A stretch of 64,000 bases of DNA from Siphonodentalium dalli (GCA_032622095.1 CP136066.1:150490224-150554223); one strand, 5' to 3'. Positions 37,195 through 47,669 are shown, numbered from the stretch's first letter. Numbers and translations: made by a program. Notes: generated from the sequence alone by a model not told the origin.

Positions 37195-37854
37195 ATGATT
37201 TACCGAGGCAACCAAGATGAGTCTGTGAGTGATATTCTGAAATTCACAAGAAACCAGCAGATAGACTTGGACGATCTACTCGATATAGAACTTCCAGCAG
37301 AACCACTTAGAGACTTGATGGATCCAGAGTTAGTTTTTCTTGGCTCGGCGGCCAACGACGACTCCACAGTTGTTTCCGACCAATTGTTAGTGCCAGAAAT
37401 GGAGCTGGAATATGAACTGCCGGAAGTGCAAACCGAAATCATCATCTGTGGCGACGGACTTCCTGCAGACGATCACTCCGAGCAGGGAGAATTCTGGGAA
37501 ATATGTTCAGACTATTCACAGAGTGATGATCAAACAAATGACCTGTATTCAAACTCAGTCTCGTCTGGTTCGTGTAGAACATACCAGAGTATGAGCGGAG
37601 ACTCCGTTTTATCAGACTCTGACGTGTCCTTACTCACAGACTTGGCTAATGCTACGATCTTGCCATGTGATGATGATAATACTCATAACTTTGACAATGT
37701 TTTCAAAGAAGAACCAGGTCTTGAGTATGCAAACTATCAACCAACAAACGAGTCATCCTTGAAGGCAGCACTTCGATCGAGGATACAATCAAAGCGAACT
37801 GAGCAGGGATTATCTAACCTGAAAGTAGAATTCAAACGACCTCCACCCGAGCGA
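37195..37854 (+). CDS. bZIP transcription factor (Fos/ATF3/JDP2-like), N-terminal coding exon
   Basis: Encodes residues 1-220 of a predicted 304-residue nuclear transcription factor. The exon is acidic and Ser/Asp-rich (DLDDLLDIELPAEPLRDLMD around residues 24-43; long DSD/DDD runs later), as expected of a transactivation region. It becomes basic near its end (RSRIQSKRTEQG, then KVEFKRPPPER), a transition also found just before the basic region in ATF3/JDP2 proteins. The donor GCGA|GTAAGT at 37854/37855 leaves phase 0. I chose the ATG at 37195 because a strong acceptor sits just upstream. An in-frame ATG at 37054 would add 47 hydrophobic residues. No specific domain is recognisable in this exon, so the family call rests on the two downstream exons. 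Confidence 0.7.
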
Positions 37855-38708
37855 GTAAGTATATTTGCGCATACAGTAATGCTCAAAGTAATTGACCACT
37901 TAACCACAGCAGAATTGTGGGTAATTTTTCAGGATTTAGTCGGAAATATGGCTTGTTGTCATTCATCGGAAAGCTCTCGACGAGAGCTTTCCTATGAATC
38001 GCAACAAGCCATATTTCCGACTAAATCCTGAAAAATTACCCATAATTCTGCTGTGGTTAAGTGGTCAAATTACTTTGGGCATTATTATATATTATGGTCG
38101 AAATGGTAATGAAAGCTTGTATGTGCCCGATTTTGCCAAGTTCTGTGAATAAGAAAGTCGATAAAAATGCTTACACATTTGTATGTATACTTATATATTC
38201 GCAATCTTGCAAGATCTCTTTCATTTAACTATAATATTTTATTCCGAACCACATGCAATCCGTATATATATTATAGGCGTGATATCCTTTTGAAATCCCT
38301 CGGTCTGACTAAATCTGATTTATTGTTATATACAGTTTGTGTGCTTTGTTTTCAAACATTGAATGTAGTATCACTGACATCTCGAAATCGGAGTGATGTA
38401 TTAAATCAACATAAGAGCCGTCTGTTTTGTTCTGAAATATAGCACCCGGGATTTTATATCTACCAATCGTGACTTCCACTCGAAGGCATTGTTGCCAGAC
38501 TTCTACCTATTGTTTTCCACCAAATTCGCTTAGCCCAATATAAATAAATTGTTTAAATTGTATTTTTCCTAACATAAATGGTCACGCATGGACAGCTCTA
38601 GATATTGAAGCAGTATCATATATCTTGTATAATACAATGTAATTTAGATTGTCAAATATAATCAAAATATGCCCATTAATATGTCATTGAAATGTAATTA
38701 ACGGTTAA
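37855..38708 (+). other. bZIP intron 1, 5' part
   Basis: Holds a pogo-like MITE (37874-38087) starting 20 bp after the donor. The exon's frame stays open through 37855-38028 and stops at 38029-38031 within that MITE. The remainder shows no other recognised feature. Confidence 0.6.
37874..38087. mobile_element. Pogo-like foldback MITE, copy 4 (intronic)
   Basis: Starts CAGTAATGCTCAAAGTAATT; ends with the inverse, terminal bases CATTATTA rather than CATTACTG. The arms carry TTAACCACAGCAGAATTGTG and its inverse, and meet at a central palindrome GAAAGCTCTCGACGAGAGCT. It is the longest copy of the family in the window. Confidence 0.8.
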
Positions 38709-39159
38709 CCCTTTCAGTGCCAGGTCCGATTTTTGTATCAACCCATATACCCTGTGCCAATGCATTCTCTTATATATGCGAGTCGACCATAGGTCGCCTC
38801 GCATATATAAGAGAATGCATTGGCCTAACAATTTTTATCATTTGTTATTATTTTTTACAATTTTTTACAATTTTAATAATTTTTTCTTATAATCTTTAAC
38901 AGACTTATTTTGTAGGTTTAGTGCCAGCGAATCTTACGTTTTTCATGGGCATCAAAATTATTACTATGAATACTTGGTGATAGTTTTGAGTTATAACATG
39001 CCCCTAAGGTTTTATCCAGTTTGTTTTTAAATTCGCTATAAGCATACCCAAAAATATCTATAAAAAATAAAAATAAAAAAAAATTAAATTATTTTTTTAG
39101 GGCCAATTTTACAGACCGTAAATTAGGGCCGATTAGATCGGCCCCTGGCACTGAAATGG
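38709..39159 (+). mobile_element. piggyBac-like MITE in intron 1
   Basis: Left TTAA at 38705-38708 then CCCTTTCAGTGCCAGG; right end CCTGGCACTGAAATGG then TTAC, one base off the target. It carries the CCAATGCATTCTCTTATATA palindrome (38757-38823) shared with 30747-31137. It ends 78 bp before the basic-region exon. Confidence 0.8.
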
Positions 39160-39237
39160 TTACGGCTTTAAGAATTGACATGCAGATTCAATATCGGCCT
39201 TATCAATCAAAACTATACATGCGTCTTATATCAACAG

Positions 39238-39345
39238 CTATCAGAAGGTGAACTGGCTAGAAGAGTTGATCGTCGTGGCAGAAATCGCATGGCAGCACAG
39301 AAATGTCGAAACAAGAAGAGGGCGAAATGTTCTGTTCTTGAAGAT
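39238..39345 (+). CDS. bZIP transcription factor, basic-region exon (108 nt)
   Basis: Residues 221-256. The acceptor ATATCAACAG|C and donor GAAGAT|GTAAGT are both phase 0. It encodes RRVDRRGRNRMAAQKCRNKK with the invariant DNA-contacting pattern N-x2-A-A-x2-C-R (N236, A239, A240, C243, R244). The Cys rather than Ser at 243 is typical of Fos, ATF3, JDP2 and Jun; the RRV start and AAQK resemble BATF. The first zipper leucine (L254) is in this exon. From memory, Fos/ATF3-family genes also carry this region on a 108-nt exon. The protein should bind TRE/CRE-type sites in the nucleus as a dimer. The alternative acceptor seven bases downstream would break the frame. Confidence 0.88.
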
Positions 39346-39639
39346 GTAAGTACCACTAATCCACAGTTGTCATGGCAACTATTCAACTTGCAGGTCTCGA
39401 GTGCCATTCTATATGACTCAACGAAACAGTGATTGAACCGGTCTACAATTAATGAAAATCTGGGAGGGGGAAACTCCATTTCGGTCTAAGCTGAGAATAT
39501 ATTTTGGGTTTCAGGTCGAATATTTGTGATTACTATGTGTGACTTGAGCAGATATTGGTTGCAATTGGAGGATGAACGTGTGTCATAGCGGTCGTTTACC
39601 CTGCGAGTGGGGCATTGCAAGTCTGATATGCGGCTGGAT

Positions 39640-39830
39640 ATTATATATCTTGACAGTCTCTGCGTTTGGTGTCCATTTCCACGAACACGGGGAACAGAGG
39701 AGTTTGACGGTCGTTTGAGCAGCGATTTTGGCAGTCGATGGTTATGGCAGGATAGCATCTTGAATGTCTCTTTGTTTTGTGTCCATATCTATACAAATCG
39801 GGGAACCGAGCGGTGACGGAATTCAAGCAC
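39640..39830 (+). repeat. Short tandem duplication, ~115-bp period
   Basis: Two diverged units share ATCTTGA, GTCTCT, GTGTCCAT and CGGGGAAC in order (about 39648-39705 and 39758-39815). Confidence 0.5.
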
Positions 39831-40250
39831 GTATATATAGGGCGAAGGATGGTGATTGTGTGTGGGCGTCCCAGGGTCAGTCCTTTTCGTATGTTTAAAA
39901 TTATTTCATCTATATGCGTAACTTACAATAGAGCTTTCGCTGCCAAGATGTGACCGCGAAGGAATTATACTGGACAAAAAGTTGCAGTGTGCTTTTCTAT
40001 TGGTTTATTGCATTTCCCCATATTTACCACCCGGAAGAAAGACATTGCATGGATGTTTTGTGTAACAGCTGCTTTATATATTCTATAGTTGGGTTGTATG
40101 ATACCGCATTTTGCAGTTATTTGATACTCGACTTTTTCAGTTGAAGGTGACCCATCTTTTTAAACCATATACACATGTACCAGAGATACAAAATGAGATA
40201 GTTTATCAAGTTTGGTCAGGCATACACACATTCAGAAGATTGCATAATAG

Positions 40251-40304
40251 GAAGAGCGTTTGTGTTATAATTACCCATTAATGATTAATATTAAAGAGCG
40301 TTCC
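40251..40304 (+). repeat. Paired AGAGCGTT boxes 42 bp apart
   Basis: AGAGCGTT at 40253 and again at 40295, exactly 42 bp apart, the spacing also seen inside every family A element and at 24072/24114. No family A sequence surrounds this pair. Confidence 0.6.
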
Positions 40305-40540
40305 TAAAATATGGTTCGTGCTTATATATTGTGATCTCATTCTTTCGGATGCTCATGGGGGTGCACGGGGGTGGAGCTTCGTGATTCTTGTTTGTTAATG
40401 GAAATTATTTATCTACATGTAATTATTTTTCTTTTCTAATATGTATTTGTGTTCAAAACTCTATATATACATGTATATCTCAAATACTATTTTTACTTTT
40501 TGGTTTAATGAGGTTAAAGATTTTGAAATTGAAAGGAGTT

Positions 40541-40645
40541 TTTCGCCGGGTAACCAGGGGGGGGGGTCGGAAAAAAATTCCAGGCACGTATGATGGGGTG
40601 GGTGGGTGTCTCTTGGGTCAAAAAAACAGTTTTTTCCATATGCCA
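40541..40645 (+). repeat. G-run repeat family G, fragment
   Basis: GGGTAACCAGGGGGGG-type run followed by TCGGAAAAAAATTCCAGGCA and CGTATGAT, then GGGTGGGTGGG. Related to 41805-42020 in opposite orientation, and to 54602 and 56147. Confidence 0.6.
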
Positions 40646-41377
40646 ATTTTTTTTCCATTCCTGCTATTGAGTCTTATTTTGATGTGGTTTGAACAGAAAC
40701 AGGTCATATATAGTTAATATTAATGCTATACTACATATAGAGGTTATCAGAAGTTGGATCAGTTGCACAATGGCCAACAATAACCCAAATTCAACTTGAT
40801 AGAACTAGACACTGCGCTATTGGAGAAATAAAATTTAATCAGGATTCCATCTACTGATACAACAAAATAAGAATAACTATGCAAAACTCAGCTGAAAATA
40901 AGCAATAAAATGAAAGCACACTTGACCATATGTGACATGGAAATAAAGATATAATAAATAATGGAATAAAATAGACTTTTGACAACGTAAAACATAAAAT
41001 CTTAACAAATAAATTGAAGGCCAGCCGGGCCAGCTTGAACAATTTCACACTGTTTTCCATGTTAATGTGGATCAGCTTGTAATGTTAATCACAGTAACGA
41101 AGATTTTATCGTCACTGATATCGTGAGCAAAAAAGAAGTGAAATTGGGCTATCCATCCATATTATTCCCAATTATTACGAAGCCTATTACTTCAGGCAGT
41201 GACTACCAGCCTGCCATTACACGCTATAACATGTTTCCTCAGTTCTGGTTTCTGAGATGCCCCAAGAAGAGTCACGCATGTATATCATGGTTATGTTTGG
41301 TATTAGCATTATTCTTCAAACTGGGATGAACAGTTGTATTTCCACATGTTTTGATAAACAATTTGATTCCAGCAATA

Positions 41378-41489
41378 CAGTAATGCCCTAATTAAACGAC
41401 TCCATAACCACAGCAGAATAATGGGTAATTTTTCAGGATTACCCATTATTCTGCTGTGGTTATGGGGTCGATTAATTAGGGCATTACTG
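41378..41489. mobile_element. Pogo-like foldback MITE, copy 5
   Basis: Flanked by TA; ends CAGTAATGCCCTAATTAAAC and its inverse GGGCATTACTG. It is the shortest clean palindrome of the family: arms ending in TGGGTAATTTTTC and GGATTACCCA meet directly. Confidence 0.85.
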
Positions 41490-41804
41490 TATATCACATA
41501 GCAAATATCAAAATATCAAATAATCTGAAATTTGTTGTACCGGTACCATGTATTCTGTAGAATACTCAAATGTGATTATGTGACTAGATATTATGAAAAT
41601 GAATGTTAATAAAAACCTTGGCACTCTGCCTATCTATCCCTAGAAATGTGATTATGTTGAAACATTTCTTGATTATTGACACTTATATGATAAATTCAAA
41701 TAGTATAGTTATCTCATTATGCACTGTTCTATTCAAATATCGCGCAATAAATTATGATAATGCAGGATAATCAGCTATTTGGTTGCTCAATTGATAATTT
41801 TTCT

Positions 41805-42020
41805 CAAATTTAAGGGGGGGGGGGTGGTGTCCAAAACTGACCGGAAAAAACTTCCTGAAACGGAAAGAAAAGGGTGGGTGTGCAAAAAGGCCGGAAACGG
41901 AAGAAATTGGGTGGGTGGGTCCCCCGTGGCCGGAAAAAATAAAAATGATCATACGTGCCTGGAATTTTTTTTCCGACCCCCCCTCCCCCCCCCCCCCCCC
42001 CCCTGGGGTAACCGGAAATT
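41805..42020 (-). repeat. G-run repeat family G, longest copy
   Basis: On the minus strand it starts GGTTACCCCAGGGG with a run of 19 G, then TCGGAAAAAAAATTCCAGGC and ACGTATGAT. A second G run (about 41814-41823) lies near the opposite end. GGGTGGGTGGG occurs inside. Frames here are low-complexity. Confidence 0.65.
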
Positions 42021-42950
42021 TGGCTCAGGACATTTTCACTAATTCGGTTTTAAATCGGACGGTCTTATTTAACGGTCTCTTGAACATATTAACGGGATCA
42101 TTTTCACGATTCTAGGATGTTCGTTTGCATTGCACGTATTTCTCAATTGCCACGAATTGTGTTGACATACATGTATCTTCAGTTTATGCATCTACTATTT
42201 AGTTGAGAGCACAATGCGATTGTGTGCATGTGCAGATGTGTTCGCCATCCGATAATTTGCTCCTACCTGAAAAGTACTTGAAGTTACACCGTATATACAT
42301 GACCATTTTTGTGTGTGGGTTAGTTGGGTGGATACAATAAATTAGACGTCGACACTCATGCTCAGTCAACCGAACAAGAGAGGACTGGTGTCACATTGCT
42401 TTATTTATTCCCACACGAAACATTCCTAATTACGCCTCTAACTCATTACACGCGGTTCGTTAAGCTTCATCTGACTGAAGGCGATTTAGTTATACATGCA
42501 TATGCTCAACATATTCAATGGTGTTTATAGTCTGTATATAATCGTCATGCAAGTCACTAATTGATGTTCTTGATTGCCTCATGGTTTGCGATCGTTTAAA
42601 CTCTATATACGTACATTTACCCAGAAGCAGTAGTAGTTGCAGGGCTCTCTGTGGCGGTAAATACCACTTATGAAAATTGAAGTTAAAGATGTATTTAGGG
42701 TTTCAAACATCCATTTACAACAGCAACAAAAATCACAACAACACACACATATTATTAAACATCACTATTGTCTTTGTTTCATTGTGACTTGCACTATACG
42801 TATAGTAATTAATGTCATTTTGTTGTTGAAAATAACCGCGATTCTCCCACTCAGTCTTAAAAGTATATATATTTGAATTGTCTTTATTCATCTGGAGGGA
42901 TGTTCAGGAAATAGGAGAAGACGACATATACTAGAAAGTGCAGAAGAACT

Positions 42951-43058
42951 AGTATTCATTGATGGGAAATGTTCAGATAATAAGTTCAACAAACTATATG
43001 TGGTCGTTTGTTGGACTTATTATCTGAACATTTCCTATGAACAGTTAGTGTAGAAAGA
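42951..43058 (+). mobile_element. MITE family E hairpin copy
   Basis: GGAAATGTTCAGATAATAAG and its inverse CTTATTATCTGAACATTTCC form a ~25-bp stem (about 42965-43035). Right terminus GTTAGTGTAGAAAGAA abuts TTAA (43060-43063). The left end is degraded. Confidence 0.6.
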
Positions 43059-43474
43059 ATTAAGTAACCAATCTCTGTTAAATAAATCGATAGAGAGAAA
43101 AAAAAAACAAAGAAAAACGCGCATTTCCAACCATGTTGTTTCATACAATATAATCTTGTTTGAATACAACCAATATAACACTGAATGTATGCATGGATAT
43201 CGAAATTAGGGTGCACAAATGTGGCATCAGAATTTGCAATGCAGTAAACGACCGACTCAGTCGCTGATTGGTAGAAAATATATGGCGATAGTTATTTGAT
43301 TGTCAGCTGTGCAAAGGTCCAAATTAGATTTGACTCAATATATATAGCTATTTCTTAAACGCTTTTACTACACACACCAAACTATAGCAATACATAAATA
43401 GCCGATATGTGGAGATGGTCACGTTGATTGCGTGGTGATTCCATTGACCCTCATATATTCAAATTTAATTTCAG

Positions 43475-43621
43475 GAAACCAAACGCCTTGAGAGACGACA
43501 GGCCCGACTCAGCAAAGAGGTCGACAAGCTTCGTGATGAACGGGACAGTTTGGTGGACGTTATTAAAATCCACCGCTCAGTCTGCCCCATGATGCCTGAT
43601 CCAAACGCGTATGATCACTGA
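43475..43621 (+). CDS. bZIP transcription factor, leucine-zipper exon and stop
   Basis: Residues 257-304 and TGA at 43619-43621. The acceptor TTAATTTCAG|GAAACC is phase 0. Joined to the previous exon, the heptads run L254, L261, L268, L275, L282 and H289, each exactly seven residues apart, including the terminal His seen in Fos-type zippers. IHRSVCP follows, matching the HRPxC-type tail after the zipper in Fos and ATF3 (HEPLC in BATF). The short C-terminus (MMPDPNAYDH) lacks the long Fos extension. The zipper mediates dimerisation, probably with Jun/ATF-type partners. Exact orthology among ATF3, JDP2, BATF and Fos is not resolved. Confidence 0.88.
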   Translation, partial: ETKRLERRQARLSKEVDKLRDERDSLVDVIKIHRSVCPMMPDPNAYDH

Positions 43622-43995
43622 CACCAAAAGTGACGTATTTTGTGACATTTCTTACAATGGCTCACTGACTCACCGGCGACTTAACCTGCTACCGATATAG
43701 ACAATTGGCCAGGGAGCAACAGATATTCGGGTCAAGTCCATACAACTAAGGCCCAGGTGTGCCTTCAGTTCCCATGTGTGTCGTGGTGGTTACTTGATTT
43801 TTCGAATGTATCTGGTAACCGTGTGGACGATGAAGAGTTTGTGCCTAAAGACTAATTAGCAGATAAGTGAGACGTTCGATACTATAGATGGACAGAATAC
43901 TGGATGAAGATACATGTAGTTTGTTCGATGTGTCGTACTGATCTTGATAAGCACAGGAGAAACGCGTTAAAGACTCGCGCCGGTTTAGATCTTAA
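43622..43995 (+). other. Probable 3' UTR of the bZIP gene
   Basis: Follows the stop directly. No AATAAA before the family A element starts; the first nearby AATAAA on this strand is at about 44266, inside that MITE. The transcript end is therefore unresolved. Confidence 0.35.
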
Positions 43996-44491
43996 AGATA
44001 CGGTTGGCCTTGGTGGTGGGTATCCTGTGAAAATAGTTCCACCCGTCAAAAACCGCCACAAACAGAAAGAACATCAAATTGTAGACAGACTTTGTCCGTA
44101 TACAAATAAGAAATATCGCATAAACAGTATGTTATTGTCATATGTTTGACCATTGTTATGTAAACAAAAGCTTAAAAAGTTTACTTTTATGGTGTTTGTT
44201 TATATTATGATGGTAAACATAAAGAGCGTTATTTGTTGGTGAATTCCTGATATGGAACTAATAAAGAGCGTTTAAGCCATTTGTGTGTGATTAGCCAGTA
44301 GCATTGTTGTGTTCTTCTGTAACACAATCAGGCTCTTGCTTAGGTAACATATAGTAGGTCTTTATGATAACATGTTATTTACGCGATGGTAATGGTATAT
44401 ATCAACGAAACTGTATGCGTTTTAATGTTTTTCTGTTTACGGTGATTGGAACAAATATGAATATTTTTGACAACTAAGGCCTCACGTGCCT
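43996..44491 (+). mobile_element. MITE family A, copy 4, just past the bZIP stop
   Basis: TTAA at 43992-43995 and 44492-44495. Starts AGATACGGTTGGCC; ends GGCCTCACGTGCCT. Full-length relative to the other copies. Confidence 0.85.
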
Positions 44492-44495
44492 TTAA

Positions 44496-46160
44496 TTTGT
44501 CATGGTTTCATTTTGATTATCAGAAGAAGATAGCAAGAAAATATATATACTTTCAATTGATATAAGTTGTTTTTTTTCTTGGCTTAGCATATATGATTAT
44601 GAATTAATCTTAAGTCATCGCGTTGGGTTTAAAAAAAAATAAGTTAAACTGTTTAATAGCAGCAAACAGTTGGAATAATCACGATTGGGACGAAATGCAG
44701 TATATATTATATCTTATATATAAGTTTCTTGAATGTCGCCATGTGAGTTTGACTTGAGCTATTTGTCATCTGTTGTTCGGGGTGGCTATGCCTGTTGTCG
44801 TTTGTCCATTGTTGTTTAGTCTTTGATTTACCTTCGTATTTCTGGGCCTGTAAGGATTCTCAGCGTAAATGTGATAGTCATATAAACCACATTTTTGTAT
44901 TTATTCATCATCTCATCACTTATATCGATACCATTACTCAGTTTTGCATGTATATTACATTTTACATATCCGTAGCGTGTATATGCAGCGTGTATGTCAA
45001 GACAATCTTCAGTTGTATATATTCACATGCAATTTGCATCGTGTGTGATATTGTGAATGCAGGTGTGTCCCATGGCAGTACATGTTCCGTTATTTATAGA
45101 GCAGTCTAGAAAACCATGAAAAATTCATGCATTAAAAGTCTACTTAATTTTGGAACCCCCAGATAACATTATAAACAACATATTCGATATACCATTTGAA
45201 AGAGGAATCTCCAAAATATTGTATTGTCAACTTATCCGGTCGAATAAATTATTAACATGTTGTTTTTGTCAAGGTACCGACGTGTGTTCTGTACTTAATT
45301 TCGATATGTGTCTATACTGACAGTCTTTTATTCTCAATGGAAGAGGAATAACTCCATCTCTTAGCTGTGAATTATTGTGCATTCTTCTGTAAATAACGGG
45401 GGAGTCTTGGTGTGAATCTAAGAATCTCTGCCATTTGGACAATCCTAGGCCACAGCTGTTCCGTATTCCGGTAGAATATATATATATATATGTTGGTTCC
45501 TCTTCCAAATGGTATATAATGTCATTTGGACATTCGAATATTGAGTGGGCTTTTAAAGTGACGTATACGCTGCCTTCGCGGTGGGTAGATGTGTGAGAAA
45601 TAAGGAAAGCCTGAATATTCATCATGACAGGAAGAAGAAAACAGACAAATTTGTTCTTATTTTCAATGTAAATACTTCTCCAATAACGATAGTTTCCTTG
45701 TTGAAGCCAGATGTTATACAAACATTATAATCACAGTGAATTGTTTACAAACATAGCTGATTCTGCAAGTAATTGTAAATATTTTACTGTAAATCTTCTT
45801 TTTTTCCCCAGAATATTGTTCAATGATTTTATGTTTTCCAATAATCACCGTCACTTGTTGATTGGACTTGATTGGACTAAATTAAATTTAATACGTAATG
45901 TCAATCAGTCAATGTAATGGCACTGTTTACATAACAGTGGTTTTGAAATGTGAAATCTCGTTATTGGAGAATTATTTTGAAAATAGGAACATAGTTGATA
46001 TAAGTTCATGTACCTACCTGCATGTTGATGATACTTGTTTTGCATACATACATACATCCATGATATTTCCTTCTATGAAGACCTCTGCTCGAGAGAATGT
46101 TAACAATTTCTTTCCACGTTGATCGCTATATTATGAATACATATCGTTATTTCATTTCCA
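44496..46160. other. Spacer with one unrecognised minus-strand frame
   Basis: A 150-codon minus-strand frame (45721 down to 45269) is the longest unexplained one outside repeats. It spans a (TA)n stretch coding a Tyr-Ile run and contains NSCGLGLSKWQRFLDSHQDS, not a motif I know. It lacks a signal peptide or a repeated pattern. Probably fortuitous, possibly an exon. The rest is AT-rich. Confidence 0.25.
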
Positions 46161-46168
46161 GTCGTTAA

Positions 46169-46450
46169 AGGGGTACTGTACATTAATTACGGCCATTTAT
46201 GGGACCAGTTTCTATTATACTCAACAGAATATATGCAACAAATGAGAATGAATTTGAGCCATGGATGAGTGCCTAATACACTAAGAACAAATGTGAGCCA
46301 TGGATGAGTGCCAAATACACGTAGAACAAATGAGTGTCTTTTGCACTTATCCATGGCTCAAATTCATTCTCATTTGTTGCATATATTATGTTGAGTATTT
46401 ACAACAGGAGATGGGCCCATAAATGGTCGGATTTAGTGTACAGTACCCCT
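46169..46450 (+). mobile_element. MITE family C-like hairpin
   Basis: TTAA at 46165-46168 and 46451-46454; ends AGGGGTACTGTAC and GTACAGTACCCCT. The arms contain CAACAAATGAGAATGAATTT and its inverse and nearly meet, making one long hairpin. Outer parts match family C. Confidence 0.8.
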
Positions 46451-46784
46451 TTAAGATTCAGTATATGGATATGATACAATTTATAAGTTTATAAACGCAT
46501 AATATGTTCCCATTGTAATTAGTGATCACATAATTTTCGATACAGTATGCATGCTGACAAAGACGTGGCGACAGGGGTTGGTTGGATGTATCACCCTTCC
46601 CAACTTTGGCTAGACTTCAAGGGTGTAAAATATGATACCCTATATATAAGTAACAACAAAGACCCTGTGTCCACGTGCCCGCATCTTGAAGCTCACGCAT
46701 AACTGATCGTTTATATGTCACCTCTCTTGTTCTTACATGCACAACTAAACATCCACAGGGTTCAGGGAGTCTGGTACAGTGAGT

Positions 46785-47013
46785 GCGCATGTACAAGCCT
46801 TGAAATATTGTGTCTGTCATTTGCAGAATGAGGTCCCCAGAGGGTAAATTCACCCTCTGGAAACCTCATTCTGCTGAGGTGTAAGCAGAATGAGGTCCCC
46901 AGAGGGTGAATTTGGTGATGCTAGCCCGCTATGCGGGGTAGCATCACTAAATTCACCCTCTGGGGACCTCATTCTGCAACTGACAGACACACTATTTCAA
47001 GGCTTGCGCATGT
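46785..47013. repeat. Nested palindrome with two inner hairpins
   Basis: Outer arms (GCGCATGTACAAGCCTTGAA and inverse) enclose hairpin 1 (46823-46874) and hairpin 2 (46885-46977). Both inner hairpins are built on GCAGAATGAGGTCCCCAGAG and its inverse. Hairpin 2 extends to CCCGC-TAT-GCGGG at the tip, giving a stem of about 45 bp. Non-coding. Confidence 0.85.
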
Positions 47014-47271
47014 AGTGCAGTGTTAATTTCGTCGATCGAGTATACCTTTGGACCGGACTCTTTACAATTTATATGAGTAAACACTTTTAATTTTCTCGCA
47101 TTGATACCAAATGTGTGACTTTCTTGTGTCACATATCCCCAGCATTATCCGGGTGCAAATGTGTTGTCTCGGTTACATTTTCGTGTTGTGTGCAGTATAC
47201 CCGTGAATGTATTCCTGTAGGTATGCGTGGTAAAAAAAAAAACTTGTATTACTAAATGTACGTGCAGATAT

Positions 47272-47395
47272 CATGGAAACATGCATGCATTGAGTAGCCA
47301 CAGTTCTTTAAACTAAGTCCGAACTTGATAGGCGCGAACTTAGTTTAGCACTGTGATAGTGTGGCTGCCCCATGCTTACATGCATGTTTTCCATG
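47272..47395 (+). repeat. Conserved long hairpin, copy 1
   Basis: Arms run from CATGGAAACATGCATGCATT to TACATGCATGTTTTCCATG around a short loop containing TTGATAGG. Homologous to 57915-58024. Some bulges, including an extra ATAGTGTG-like stretch on the 3' arm. Confidence 0.7.
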
Positions 47396-47669
47396 GAGGT
47401 GAAATGTTCCATGTCCGTTTTCAATTATTTGCATATAGTCCCGAAAATGTTCATGCTACACAATCCTAAAGGGCAAAGCTAAGCTAATTTTTTCAATCAC
47501 AGAAACGATGGTGCGAACCCAATTACTTTCGCGCTAATGCTAATGGTCTGTTTTATTCTCGAAACACCTGTTGCGGCTGAGCGTTTGCGGCGTGCGTATT
47601 AGCGTTGGCATATATAATTGCATATAGCGATTCTATGTTGCATAATGGTTTATAGGTCTCATATATTCG

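Larger units (their letters stand above)
39346..43474 (+). other. bZIP intron 2
   Basis: About 4.1 kb. Contains a ~115-bp-period tandem duplication (39640-39830), paired AGAGCGTT boxes (40253-40304), G-run elements, a pogo-like MITE and a family E hairpin, listed separately. It ends in ATTTAATTTCAG|G. No additional exon recognised. Confidence 0.7.

Noticed and set aside
41779-42115. Gly/Pro-rich open frames
   Set aside because: Produced by homopolymer G/C runs of repeat family G.
45269-45721. 150-codon minus-strand frame as a gene
   Set aside because: It crosses a (TA)n repeat and has no recognised motif; kept only as a note in the spacer entry.
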